A stretch of 7,410 nt of DNA, taken from positions 1 to 7,410 of the forward strand of contig DXGD01000115.1 in the NCBI GenBank assembly GCA_019114115.1. The letters are read 5' to 3'. Below are positions 1-6,432 of the stretch, piece after piece. Origin of the DNA: Candidatus Nesterenkonia stercoripullorum. Lineage in GTDB: Bacteria > Actinomycetota > Actinomycetes > Actinomycetales > Micrococcaceae. Numbering within the stretch: position 1 is the stretch's first letter; the number at the start of each line of letters is the position of its first letter. The position numbers and the translations under genes are program-made. Below the pieces are notes generated by a model. That model was given only the letters and a program-made list of their open reading frames with translations. It made no database searches and was not told where the DNA came from.

Positions 1-884
1 GCCTGCGCCTGGTACTCCGCGGAGTGCTCCTTGGTGTAGGTGTCCAGGATGGCCCGTTTCGCTTCGCCCTGATCAGGCAGGGGGACGCTGTAAGAGGCTT
101 CAGGCCCATCGAGCATCCAGGCGATGACGCCGTCCTCGCCTTCGTAGATCGGCACCGGCGAGGTCTGTCCGCGCATCGCCCGGTCCACCGCTTCCACCGC
201 CAGTTTCGCGGCGAAGGCCGGCGCGTGGGCCTTCCACGTGGAGATCTCGCCCTTGCGGGACTGCCGGGTAGCGGTCGTGGTGTGCAGGGCTTGGCCGACG
301 GCCTGGAAGATCGTCTCCGCGTCGAGCTCCAGCAGGGTGCCGATGCCAGCAGCCGCGGAGGGGCCCAGATGAGCGACGTGATCGATCTTGTGCTTGTGCA
401 GCGAGATCGCCTTGACCAGGTTGACCTGGATCTCATAGCCGGTGGCGATGCCGCGCAACAGCTGCTGGCCGCTGGCGCCGGTGTGCTGGGCCACGGCCAG
501 GACGGCGGGGATGTTGTCGCCGGGGTGGGAGTAGTCGGCTGCCAGGAAGGTGTCGTGGTAGTCGAGTTCCCGTACGGCCACGCCATTGGCCCACGCCGCC
601 CACTCCGGGCTGGTGCGAGTGTCGATGCCGAAGATCGCTCCACCAGTACCGTGCCGTGAGACGTCGTGGTCCAGGGCCTGTGAGCGGGCGGCGACGATCG
701 GCGCGCGGTTCAGCGACGCGACGGCGACGGACGCGTTGTCGATGATGCGGTTGATGATCATCTGCGTCACCTCCTCGTCGAGGCCGACGGAATCGGTGGC
801 GACCTCAGCGATCTTCCAGGCCAGCTGGTCTTGCCGGGAGATGTTCTCCTCGCTGCGGTGAACTCGGACAGTGTGTTCTCTCAT
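1..884 (-). CDS. prpD: 2-methylcitrate dehydratase PrpD (MmgE/PrpD family), 3' end outside window
   Basis: PrpD dehydrates 2-methylcitrate to 2-methyl-cis-aconitate in the cytoplasmic methylcitrate cycle, which breaks down propionyl-CoA. I translated the minus strand from the ATG at 884; 294 codons are open to the left edge, about 60% of the usual 480-500 residues. Family hallmarks are visible: [16 protein letters not shown] (about residues 98-113) followed by [12 protein letters not shown] (119-130), the helical-domain stretch [16 protein letters not shown] (145-160), and [18 protein letters not shown] (165-182). The start overlaps the stop of the upstream regulator by one base (TGATG). A GAGGAG Shine-Dalgarno sequence lies at 893-898 within the regulator, so the two are probably translationally coupled. 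Methylcitrate synthase and methylisocitrate lyase genes would be expected further left. A related MmgE/PrpD family member with another substrate cannot be fully excluded, but similarity to true PrpD is strong. Confidence 0.93.
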   Translation of the reverse strand, partial: MREHTVRVHRSEENISRQDQLAWKIAEVATDSVGLDEEVTQMIINRIIDNASVAVASLNRAPIVAARSQALDHDVSRHGTGGAIFGIDTRTSPEWAAWANGVAVRELDYHDTFLAADYSHPGDNIPAVLAVAQHTGASGQQLLRGIATGYEIQVNLVKAISLHKHKIDHVAHLGPSAAAGIGTLLELDAETIFQAVGQALHTTTATRQSRKGEISTWKAHAPAFAAKLAVEAVDRAMRGQTSPVPIYEGEDGVIAWMLDGPEASYSVPLPDQGEAKRAILDTYTKEHSAEYQAQ

Positions 885-1531
885 CAGGATGGCTCCTCAG
901 TGCCGCGTCGTGCGGCGTCGGTGATATACGCCAGGCTGCGGCGTAGATGGACTTCAGTGGCGGCGCCGGCCAGCCCGGCGTCCCCAGCGGCGATGGCAGC
1001 GCAGATCGACTGGTGCTCCCCGGCGGATTCCGTCAGCCGGCCGGGCTGGTCCTGCGCGAGCCGACGGACACGTACCAGGTGGAGTCGCAGCCCTTTCAGC
1101 GCCGTGCCGAGGTAGGGGTTGGCGACGGCGTCGTCGATCGTGCGGTCGAGTGCCTCAGCCAACGGGTAGTACGAGGCGCTACTGGTCACGCCTGCAGCTG
1201 CGACGTCTGCGAACTGCCCTGCGAGCGCGGCGAAGACGGCCGGCTCTGCGCGCTGGGCCGCGAGTTTCGCCGCTTGGACCTCCAACGGGATGCGCAGCTC
1301 GAAGAGATGCTCGACATCATCTAGGGAGATGGAGCTGACTACTGTCCCGCGGCCTGTCGACGCCACGGCGAGCCCGTCAGCGACGAGCCTGGATATCGCC
1401 TCGCGGACCGGAGTGCGGGAGACGCCCAGCCGCTCGGACTGCTCGACTTCGGCCAGCAGCGTACCGGCGGGCAGGCCGCCCGAAACGATCTCCTCACGCA
1501 ATGCGGAGTAAGCCCGGTCACTAGCCTTCAT
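884..1531 (-). CDS. GntR-family regulator, FCD (FadR-type) subfamily, likely controlling the prp operon
   Basis: A 215-residue DNA-binding regulator. The N-terminal winged helix-turn-helix (about residues 5-67) contains the recognition-helix signature [18 protein letters not shown] (32-49). The rest (about 72-205) is an all-helical FCD ligand-sensing domain. In FCD proteins a metal is held by an Asp, then a His four residues later, then two further His. Here I see D129, D133 in place of the first His, then H173 and H195. The 22-residue spacing of the last two matches that of LldR. The ATG at 1531 was chosen because the winged helix begins immediately after it; its ribosome site (GAGGG) lies unusually close. 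An in-frame ATG at 1567 would add 12 residues but has no ribosome site. The gene is translationally coupled to prpD, so propionate or methylcitrate sensing is a reasonable inference. The ligand itself is not shown by the sequence. Confidence 0.9.
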   Translation of the reverse strand: MKASDRAYSALREEIVSGGLPAGTLLAEVEQSERLGVSRTPVREAISRLVADGLAVASTGRGTVVSSISLDDVEHLFELRIPLEVQAAKLAAQRAEPAVFAALAGQFADVAAAGVTSSASYYPLAEALDRTIDDAVANPYLGTALKGLRLHLVRVRRLAQDQPGRLTESAGEHQSICAAIAAGDAGLAGAATEVHLRRSLAYITDAARRGTEEPS

Positions 1532-1538
1532 GCCCTCA

Positions 1539-1548
1539 GTGTATACAC
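1539..1548. promoter_or_regulatory. Putative GntR operator O1 (GTGTATACAC)
   Basis: A perfect 10-bp palindrome, seven bases before the regulator's start codon and just downstream of the -10-like TATATA on the minus strand. GTATAC-centred palindromes are typical operators of FCD-type GntR proteins. Position and symmetry suggest autorepression of the regulator-prpD unit. Confidence 0.65.
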
Positions 1549-1565
1549 AGGCGTCGCCTGTGGCC

Positions 1566-1572
1566 ATATATA
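1566..1572 (-). promoter_or_regulatory. Candidate -10 region for the GntR-prpD unit
   Basis: An A/T-only heptamer (TATATAT on the minus strand) in otherwise GC-rich DNA, about 35 bases before the regulator's ATG. A start site near 1559 would give a short leader containing O1. No convincing -35 hexamer is seen at 16-18 bases, so the promoter may need help or be weak. Confidence 0.4.
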
Positions 1573-1610
1573 GCGCAGATAAACTCAAATAGCGGCACTT
1601 TCGCGCAGCT

Positions 1611-1624
1611 CTGTGTATACATAG
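1611..1624. promoter_or_regulatory. Putative GntR operator O2 (CTGTGTATACATAG)
   Basis: A 14-bp near-palindrome with one mismatched pair, sharing the core TGTGTATACA with O1. The centres of O1 and O2 are 74 bp apart, about seven helical turns, and they flank the candidate -10. A third, bare GTATAC core lies at 1640-1645, 25 bp further on, with poor flanking symmetry. Confidence 0.6.
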
Positions 1625-1719
1625 CTGGGTTTGGGTGGCGTATACCACCAGGCAGCGGCTCGGGGGCACGTGACACCGGGGGAGCCGTAGACGGGTCACG
1701 CCGAGGTTGAAGCCTGGGG

Positions 1720-1732
1720 GTGATCCGATCAC
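1720..1732. promoter_or_regulatory. 13-bp inverted repeat upstream of parA (GTGATCCGATCAC)
   Basis: Five-base arms GTGAT and ATCAC around CCG. They lie between a wider pair of six-base arms, CCGAGG (1701-1706) and CCTCGG (1735-1740). The repeat sits at roughly -35 to -23 relative to a start site set by TAGCCT at 1743-1748, where a repressor would block RNA polymerase. No known regulator is recognised, and an arm of this length can arise by chance. Confidence 0.3.
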
Positions 1733-1742
1733 GTCCTCGGGG

Positions 1743-1748
1743 TAGCCT
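1743..1748 (+). promoter_or_regulatory. Candidate -10 box for the parA-scpAB unit (TAGCCT)
   Basis: Fits the actinobacterial TANNNT consensus and lies 38 bases before the GTG start of parA. The best hexamer upstream at 16 bases is TGATCC, a poor -35. The assignment rests mainly on position: this 255-bp gap separates divergent units and must hold the parA promoter unless transcription enters from elsewhere. Confidence 0.3.
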
Positions 1749-1786
1749 GGTCCAGTTGCGCGCGACAATGAAGGCGAGGTACCAGA

Positions 1787-2674
1787 GTGACGAGCGAGCA
1801 GCCCAGAGAACTCTTCACCGTTCATGGTGATGCGATAGTCGGGCCCACAGGCCGGCCGAAGCATGAGTTCCCGGTGCCGCAGCCGCTCAGCGGCCACGGT
1901 CCGGCACGCACTATCGCCATGGTCAATCAGAAGGGCGGCGTCGGCAAGACGACGTCCGCCATCAATTTGGGCGCTGCGCTCGCCGAGTACGGGCGCAAAG
2001 TGCTCATGGTCGACTTCGACCCCCAGGGCGCGCTGTCGGCGGGCCTGGGCACGAACCCGCATGACCTGGACACGACGGTCTACAACGTGCTCATGGAACG
2101 TGACGTCACAGCGCATGATGCGATCGTCGGCACCCATGTCGGCGGAGTCGACCTGCTTCCGGCCAATATCGACCTCTCGGCGGCCGAGGTCCAGCTGGTC
2201 AATGAGGTCGCTCGGGAGCAGGTTCTCGAACGGGCGCTGCGGCAGGTCCGCGATGAGTACGACGTCATCATCATCGACTGCCAGCCCTCCCTGGGGCTGC
2301 TCACAGTGAACGCGCTGACCGCGGCCCACGGCGTCGTGATCCCCTTGGTCGCCGAGTTCTTCGCGCTGCGCGCCGTCGCGCTGCTGGTGGACACGATCGA
2401 GAAGGTGCAGGACCGGTTGAATCCGGACCTGGTGATCGACGGCGTGCTGGTCACGATGGTCGATCTGCGCACACTGCACGCTCGCGAAGTCATCGCCAGG
2501 ATCGTCGAGGCCTTTGACGACAGGGTATTCGAGACGGTGATCAAGCGGACGGTGAAATTCCCTGACGCCACCGTCGCGGCGGAGCCGATCACCAGCTATG
2601 CCGTCAAGCACGAGGGCGCGAAAGCATACCGTCAGCTGGCCCGCGAGCTCATCGTCCGGGGCGGATCGCCCTGA
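1787..2674 (+). CDS. parA: ParA-family ATPase (orphan, scpAB-linked)
   Basis: A 295-residue P-loop ATPase of the ParA/Soj/MinD class. It shows the deviant Walker A motif KGGVGKTT (49-56) with the signature first Lys, the A' region MVDFDPQGALS (74-84), and Walker B VIIIDCQPSLG (160-170) with D164. A polar and proline-rich tail of about 40 residues precedes the core, where chromosomal ParA proteins often carry a ParB-activating segment. The GTG at 1787 is preceded by AAGGCGAGG (1771-1779), seven bases away; the nearer upstream ATG at 1768 is out of frame and soon stops. No parB is adjacent. Instead scpA follows after two bases, as with Rv1708 in M. tuberculosis. The protein is therefore probably not the oriC-proximal partition ATPase but a paralogue tied to condensin. 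Its exact job is not established from sequence. Confidence 0.93.
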   Translation: MTSEQPRELFTVHGDAIVGPTGRPKHEFPVPQPLSGHGPARTIAMVNQKGGVGKTTSAINLGAALAEYGRKVLMVDFDPQGALSAGLGTNPHDLDTTVYNVLMERDVTAHDAIVGTHVGGVDLLPANIDLSAAEVQLVNEVAREQVLERALRQVRDEYDVIIIDCQPSLGLLTVNALTAAHGVVIPLVAEFFALRAVALLVDTIEKVQDRLNPDLVIDGVLVTMVDLRTLHAREVIARIVEAFDDRVFETVIKRTVKFPDATVAAEPITSYAVKHEGAKAYRQLARELIVRGGSP

Positions 2675-2676
2675 GC

Positions 2677-3636
2677 ATGAGCGCTGTAGCCGCTGGGTCC
2701 GCTGTGTCCGCGGGCTCGGCTGAACCGGCAAGGTCTGCCGCGTCGGTCGTTCCCCCGGAGCTCGAAGAGGGTTCCGGCGGGTTCACCGTCACGCTGGAGA
2801 ACTTCGACGGGCCTTTCGATCTGCTGCTCAGCCTCATCGCGCGCCGGGAGATGGATGTCACCGCAGTGGCCTTGTCTGTGGTGACCGATGAGTTCATCGC
2901 CTACGTCCGGCAGCTCTCGGCGGACGGCGTGGTGGGCGCGCCTTCGGCATCCGGCCAGCACACGGCGGAGCACGCCGACGGCACCGTCCAAGGCGATCGC
3001 GGAGGCTCGGAGCGGCGGCCGTTCAGCGCTCAGGCCCTCGACGAGTCCTCACACTTCATCCTCATCGCGGCGACGCTGCTCGACTTGAAGGCGGCCCAGC
3101 TGCTGCCCGGCTCCGAAGTGGAATCTGAGGAGGATATTGCGGCCCTGGAGGCGCGGGACCTGCTCTTCGCCAGGCTGCTGCAATACCGGGCGTTCAAGGA
3201 GATCGCCGCTCATGTGCAGCAGAGGCTGGACTTCAACGCACGGCGGTTCCCCCGTGTGCCCGGGACCCACCCTGATCTGGCCGACGTCATCCCCGAGCTC
3301 ATCTGGAGGACCCCTCCGGAGGAGCTCAAGGAGATAGCGGAGAAGGCATTTGCGCGACCCGCGCTCGAGCCCGATGATGTGGGCCTGGATCACCTGCACA
3401 CGCATCCGGTCACTGTGCGCGAGGAGATGGCCACGATGGCGGCCCGGCTGCGATCGGCAGGCCGGCTCGGCTTCGGGGATCTGGTCAGCGATGCCGAGAA
3501 CCGGCTCGTCGTGGTGGTGCGGTTCTTGGGGCTCCTGGAGCTCTATCGTGAGCTGGACATCGAGCTCGAGCAGGACTCTCCGCTGGCAGAGCTGCATGTG
3601 GTGTGGACCGGGGCCTCAGGACGGGAGGACTCATGA
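2677..3636 (+). CDS. scpA: Segregation and condensation protein A (kleisin)
   Basis: ScpA bridges the head and neck of the SMC dimer and, with ScpB, forms the bacterial condensin that compacts and separates chromosomes. The 319 residues exceed the usual 250-280. The conserved N-terminal kleisin block starts at FTVTLENFDGPFDLLLSLI (36-54) and continues to about residue 80. It resumes with ESSHFILIAATLLDLKAAQLLPG (123-145) and EARDLLFARLLQYRAFKEIA (158-177). The C-terminal winged-helix SMC-binding part is about 240-312. Two additions explain the length: an Ala/Ser/Gly-rich N-terminal tail of about 33 residues, and a low-complexity insert at about 81-119. The ATG lies two bases after the parA stop, with only a weak GGGGCGGA ribosome site, so translation is probably coupled. 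A later start cannot be ruled out, as the first 33 residues are not conserved. Confidence 0.95.
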   Translation: MSAVAAGSAVSAGSAEPARSAASVVPPELEEGSGGFTVTLENFDGPFDLLLSLIARREMDVTAVALSVVTDEFIAYVRQLSADGVVGAPSASGQHTAEHADGTVQGDRGGSERRPFSAQALDESSHFILIAATLLDLKAAQLLPGSEVESEEDIAALEARDLLFARLLQYRAFKEIAAHVQQRLDFNARRFPRVPGTHPDLADVIPELIWRTPPEELKEIAEKAFARPALEPDDVGLDHLHTHPVTVREEMATMAARLRSAGRLGFGDLVSDAENRLVVVVRFLGLLELYRELDIELEQDSPLAELHVVWTGASGREDS

Positions 3637-4247
3637 GCCAGGGCGAGGCTGCGGAATCGAACGACCACGACACGGCACTTGCTGCCGTGGAGGCGGTCCT
3701 GATGGTGACCGAGGAGCCTGTCCCGATCGCGGAGATCAGCGCGGCGGTCGGCCTGGAGCAGGACCGGGTGAAGCACTTGATCGAGCAGCTGCGCGCCGAA
3801 GCCGACGGTGCCGGACCGGATCAGCGGGAACGCGGTTACGAGCTGAGGTACGTCGCGGGGGGATACCGGTACTATTCGCGGATGCGCTACGCCGAGCAGG
3901 TTTCGGCCTTCGTCCTGGGCGGTCAGACGGCGCGGCTCTCCCAAGCCGCGCTCGAGACGGTCGCCGTGATCGCCTACCGGCAACCGGTGGCGCGATCCCA
4001 AGTGGCAGCGATCCGAGGCGTATCGGTCGACGGCGTGATTCGCACGCTGGTCCACCGAGGCCTCGTGGACACTGCCGGAACGGACCCTGTCACCGGTGCG
4101 ACGCTCTATGCGACCACGACTGCGCTGCTGGAGAAACTGGGCATCGACTCCGTCGACGATCTCCCGGCCCTCTCGCCCCATCTGCCGGGCATCGAGGCGG
4201 CCGAGGGTATCGGGCCTGGATTCGGTGAGCTCGGCGAGGGCTCTTAG
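3633..4247 (+). CDS. scpB: Segregation and condensation protein B
   Basis: ScpB is the dimeric winged-helix partner that binds the linker of ScpA in the SMC-ScpAB complex. The 204-residue product shows both winged-helix modules: residues 13-95 (ALAAVEAVLMVTEEPVPIAEI near the start, GGYRYYSR at 77-84) and residues 102-170. The second holds the family signature LSQAALETVAVIAYRQPV (102-119) followed by RSQVAAIRGV and the wing TGATLYATT (154-162). The ATG at 3633 overlaps the scpA stop by four bases (ATGA) and has a GGGAGG ribosome site at 3623-3628. The frame is open further upstream to a GTG at 3603, but that would sit inside scpA without a ribosome site. The acidic, Gly-rich C-terminal tail is probably disordered. 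Confidence 0.95.
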   Translation: MSQGEAAESNDHDTALAAVEAVLMVTEEPVPIAEISAAVGLEQDRVKHLIEQLRAEADGAGPDQRERGYELRYVAGGYRYYSRMRYAEQVSAFVLGGQTARLSQAALETVAVIAYRQPVARSQVAAIRGVSVDGVIRTLVHRGLVDTAGTDPVTGATLYATTTALLEKLGIDSVDDLPALSPHLPGIEAAEGIGPGFGELGEGS

Positions 4248-4262
4248 AATTCTCTTAGAATG
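4241..4262 (+). repeat. Two-copy 11-bp tandem repeat at the scpB/rluB junction
   Basis: CTCTTAGAAT occurs at 4241-4250 and again at 4252-4261, with a period of 11 bp. The first copy contains the scpB stop codon and the second runs into the first possible rluB ATG. Each copy carries the hexamer TAGAAT. The junction between copies creates AGAATTCT. Confidence 0.9.
4245..4261 (+). promoter_or_regulatory. Paired TAGAAT -10 boxes, putative leaderless promoter for rluB
   Basis: TAGAAT at 4245-4250 and 4256-4261 fit the actinobacterial -10 consensus TANNNT. The second is followed by seven bases and then an in-frame ATG at 4269, the geometry expected if transcription starts on the A of the start codon. 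The first box is nine bases before the other in-frame ATG at 4260. No Shine-Dalgarno sequence precedes either ATG. No -35 hexamer is clear, which is common for such promoters. Confidence 0.5.
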
Positions 4263-5201
4263 AACAGCATGACCTCCCATCCGGATCCCGAACGTGGCTC
4301 ACGCGCCGCGCGTGCCCCCCGGACACCAGCAGCCGGGCACTCCGGTGGACCGTTCGCCGGGTCCTCTCCCACGCGCTCCATCACCGGTTCCCAGAGCCGC
4401 GCCAAAGTGCGCCAGGACCAGGCGGAGCAGAACTTCACCGCCGTGCATGACCCCGAAGGGATCCGGCTGCAGAAAGTCCTGGCCCAGGCAGGAGTCGCCT
4501 CACGCAGAGTGTGTGAGAATCTCATCGCAGAAGGCCGCGTGGCCGTTGACGGGATGGTCGTGGTGGAGCCCGGTGTTCGGGTGAACCCGGCTGCGGCCAC
4601 TATCCACGTGGACGGCATCCGGCTGAGCCTCGACGTGGAGCACCGCTACGTCATGTTCAACAAGCCGGCCGGAGTCATCACCACGATGTCCGACCCTGAC
4701 GGGCGCGCCTCCATCAACGACTTCCTCGACGAGGAGATGATCCGCGCCCGCCTCGTGCACGTCGGGCGGCTCGACGGGGAGACGGAAGGCCTGCTCCTGC
4801 TGACCAACGACGGCGACCTCGCCCACCGGCTGACGCACCCGTCGTATGAGGTGCCCAAGACCTACATGGTCGAAGTCGCCGGGTCAGTGCCCAAATCGCT
4901 GGGCGCTAAGCTCATGCAGGGTATCGACTTGGAGGACGGCCCGATCGCCGTCGACTCCTACGCCGTGGTCGGAAGCGCAGGGGCGCGGACGCTGATCGAA
5001 GTGAGCCTGCACTCCGGGCGCAACCGCATCGTGCGCAGGATCTTCGAGCACGTCGGGCATCCGGTCCTGCGATTGGTCCGGACCGCCATCGGGCAGATCA
5101 CCATAGGCTCCCAGAAGCAGGGCAGCGTGCGCGACCTCGAGCCCCAGGAGCTCGGGCATCTGCTGGACATCACCGGGGGAGAGGACACGAAGCCTCGATG
5201 A
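4260..5201 (+). CDS. rluB: 23S rRNA pseudouridine synthase, RluB family
   Basis: RluB/RsuA-type enzymes isomerise a specific uridine to pseudouridine, for RluB in domain V of 23S rRNA near the peptidyl transferase centre. In the 313-residue product, residues 1-65 form a basic, Pro/Ser/Gly-rich tail. An S4 RNA-binding domain covers about 67-115 (RLQKVLAQAGVASRR at 69-83). The catalytic domain includes NKPAGVITT (134-142), the active-site motif GRLDGETEGLLLLTNDG (169-185) with the predicted nucleophile D172, and HSGRNRIVRR (251-260). Start choice is uncertain: ATG codons at 4260 and 4269 are in frame, three codons apart, and neither has a ribosome site; 4269 fits a leaderless transcript better. 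The gene lies 12 bases after scpB and overlaps tyrA by four. The linkage is the same in M. tuberculosis (Rv1711). Assignment to RluB rather than another RsuA-like enzyme rests on this context and on overall fit. Confidence 0.92.
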   Translation: MNSMTSHPDPERGSRAARAPRTPAAGHSGGPFAGSSPTRSITGSQSRAKVRQDQAEQNFTAVHDPEGIRLQKVLAQAGVASRRVCENLIAEGRVAVDGMVVVEPGVRVNPAAATIHVDGIRLSLDVEHRYVMFNKPAGVITTMSDPDGRASINDFLDEEMIRARLVHVGRLDGETEGLLLLTNDGDLAHRLTHPSYEVPKTYMVEVAGSVPKSLGAKLMQGIDLEDGPIAVDSYAVVGSAGARTLIEVSLHSGRNRIVRRIFEHVGHPVLRLVRTAIGQITIGSQKQGSVRDLEPQELGHLLDITGGEDTKPR

Positions 5202-6355
5202 ATCCGCTGCTGAACCCGCCCGATTCCGCACACCCGACACCGGCTGTGCTCATCCGCGGCACCGGGCTGCTCGGCGCCAGTATCGGCCTGGGGCTGCGTC
5301 GCGTCGGAGACACGGTCTATCTCTCGGATCCCTCGCCGAGTGCACAGGCGATCGCCTGCGATATCGGGGCAGGGGTGCCGTGGGAGCCGGGAACGGTCCC
5401 AGATCCTGAGATCGTCGTCGTCGCCGCCCCGCCGGAGGCTTCAGCGGCGGAAGTGGCACAGGCTCTGATCGACTTCCCCGACGCCGTCGTGCTGGATATC
5501 GCCTCCGTCAAAGCCACAGTGCGTGATGAGCTGCGCTCCCGGGCGGCAGACCCCCGGCACGAGCTGCAGCCCTCGATGCTGACCCGCTACGTCGGGACCC
5601 ATCCCATGGCGGGCCGGGAGCGCTCGGGGCCGGTGGCTGCCCGCGGAGAGCTGTTCACCTCCATGCCGTGGGTCATCTGCCCCGCCATCGATGACTCCGG
5701 GGAGCACGTGCCGGAGAGGGCCGCCGTCGCCTGGGCCGAGGATATCGCCCGACGGCTCGGTGCCACGATTCACTATCTCGACCCTGATGCCCATGATGAG
5801 TCCGTCGCGCTGATCTCGCACCTGCCCCAGATCGCGGCATCGATGGTGGCCTCCAGGCTGCAGGACGCGCCGACGTCGGCGCTCGCGCTCGCCGGAAACG
5901 GGCTGCGCGACGTCACCAGGATCGCCGCCTCGGATCCGGGCCTGTGGGTGCAGATCCTCTCCTTCAACGCGGGGCCCATCAAGGAGATCCTGTACGGACT
6001 GCGTGATGACGTGCTCCGGCTGATCAGCACTCTCGAGGACCCTTTGGCTCCGGGGGGACAGGCTGATATCGCCCAGCTCATCGCTGAGGGCAACAGCGGG
6101 CAGGCGCGAGTGCCCGGCAAGCACGGCGCCCCGCCGCAGTCCTTCGCGGTCCTGACCGTCATCGTGGATGACAAGCCGGGACAGATCGCCGCTGTGCTGC
6201 AGGATGTCGCCACAGTGGGCGTCAACGTGGAAGATATGCGCATGGAGCACTCGGCAGGGCACGAAGTGGGGATGATCGAGCTATCCGTCCTGCCCAGCCG
6301 CCGGGAAGAACTGGCCTCGGCGCTGACCGAGATGGGGTGGCGAGTCGCCACGTAG
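5198..6355 (+). CDS. tyrA: Prephenate dehydrogenase with C-terminal ACT domain
   Basis: Catalyses NAD(P)-dependent oxidative decarboxylation of prephenate to 4-hydroxyphenylpyruvate, the committed step to tyrosine. In the 385-residue product the Rossmann dinucleotide motif is GTGLLGASIGLGLR (21-34). The motif YVGTHPMAGRERSG (131-144) contains the catalytic His (H135), and SHLPQIAASM (207-216) brings a second conserved His (H208). RDVTRIAASDPGLW (237-250) is the conserved helical-domain segment. After a linker (about 280-313), an ACT domain (316-385, DKPGQIAAVLQDVATVGVNVED at its core) probably mediates feedback inhibition by tyrosine. The ATG overlaps the rluB stop by four bases (ATGA); GGAGAGG at 5178-5184 lies 13 bases upstream, slightly far. 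No chorismate mutase domain is fused. This gene is the metabolic outsider in an otherwise chromosome/RNA-maintenance series. Confidence 0.95.
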   Translation: MNPLLNPPDSAHPTPAVLIRGTGLLGASIGLGLRRVGDTVYLSDPSPSAQAIACDIGAGVPWEPGTVPDPEIVVVAAPPEASAAEVAQALIDFPDAVVLDIASVKATVRDELRSRAADPRHELQPSMLTRYVGTHPMAGRERSGPVAARGELFTSMPWVICPAIDDSGEHVPERAAVAWAEDIARRLGATIHYLDPDAHDESVALISHLPQIAASMVASRLQDAPTSALALAGNGLRDVTRIAASDPGLWVQILSFNAGPIKEILYGLRDDVLRLISTLEDPLAPGGQADIAQLIAEGNSGQARVPGKHGAPPQSFAVLTVIVDDKPGQIAAVLQDVATVGVNVEDMRMEHSAGHEVGMIELSVLPSRREELASALTEMGWRVAT

Positions 6356-6363
6356 CCGGCATC

Positions 6364-6389
6364 GTCGGCCTGATCATCCACAGGCCGAC
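6364..6389 (+). terminator. Hairpin after tyrA, probable U-poor terminator
   Basis: A perfect 9-bp GC-rich stem, GTCGGCCTG (6364-6372) with CAGGCCGAC (6381-6389), and an 8-base loop, starting nine bases after the tyrA stop. No T-tract follows, so it is not a textbook intrinsic terminator, though such hairpins are frequent at operon ends in actinobacteria. It may instead stabilise the 3' end or only attenuate read-through. Confidence 0.6.
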
Positions 6390-6396
6390 TTCGCGT

Positions 6397-6426
6397 GTGC
6401 CAAGAGGGCGCGCTTCTCGGTAGAGT
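6397..6426 (+). promoter_or_regulatory. Candidate promoter for cmk-der
   Basis: GTGCCA (6397-6402) and TAGAGT (6421-6426), separated by 18 bases, resemble a sigma-A type promoter; the -10 matches TANNNT and is preceded by GG. The element lies just after the tyrA hairpin. Transcription would begin near 6433, giving a leader of about 118 bases before cmk. Confidence 0.5.
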
Positions 6427-6432
6427 AGACGA

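Noticed and set aside
24..659. Plus-strand open frame of 211 codons opposite prpD.
   Set aside because: It is the complement of a well-conserved PrpD coding region, has no recognisable domain and is compositionally typical of an antisense shadow.
1563..1574. ATATAT stretch as a possible additional operator.
   Set aside because: It lacks the GTATAC core of the other sites and is better explained as the -10 region of the GntR gene.
884..2731. A 615-codon minus-strand open frame that continues upstream of the GntR gene through the intergenic region and antisense to parA.
   Set aside because: Only the last 215 codons resemble a protein family. The remainder is antisense to a clear ParA and lacks domain features; GC-rich third positions keep antisense frames open. 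The regulator starts at 1531 (possibly 1567).
3350..4228. Plus-strand frame of 292 codons covering the end of scpA and most of scpB.
   Set aside because: Very rich in Arg, Gly and Trp and out of frame with both condensin genes, which have clear motifs and coupled starts.
4247..4252. GAATTC palindrome at the scpB/rluB junction as a possible protein-binding site.
   Set aside because: It is produced by joining the two 11-bp repeat copies, so the duplication explains it.
3543..4280. Minus-strand frame of 245 codons opposite scpB.
   Set aside because: Antisense to a strongly conserved gene, with no family resemblance or credible ribosome site noted.
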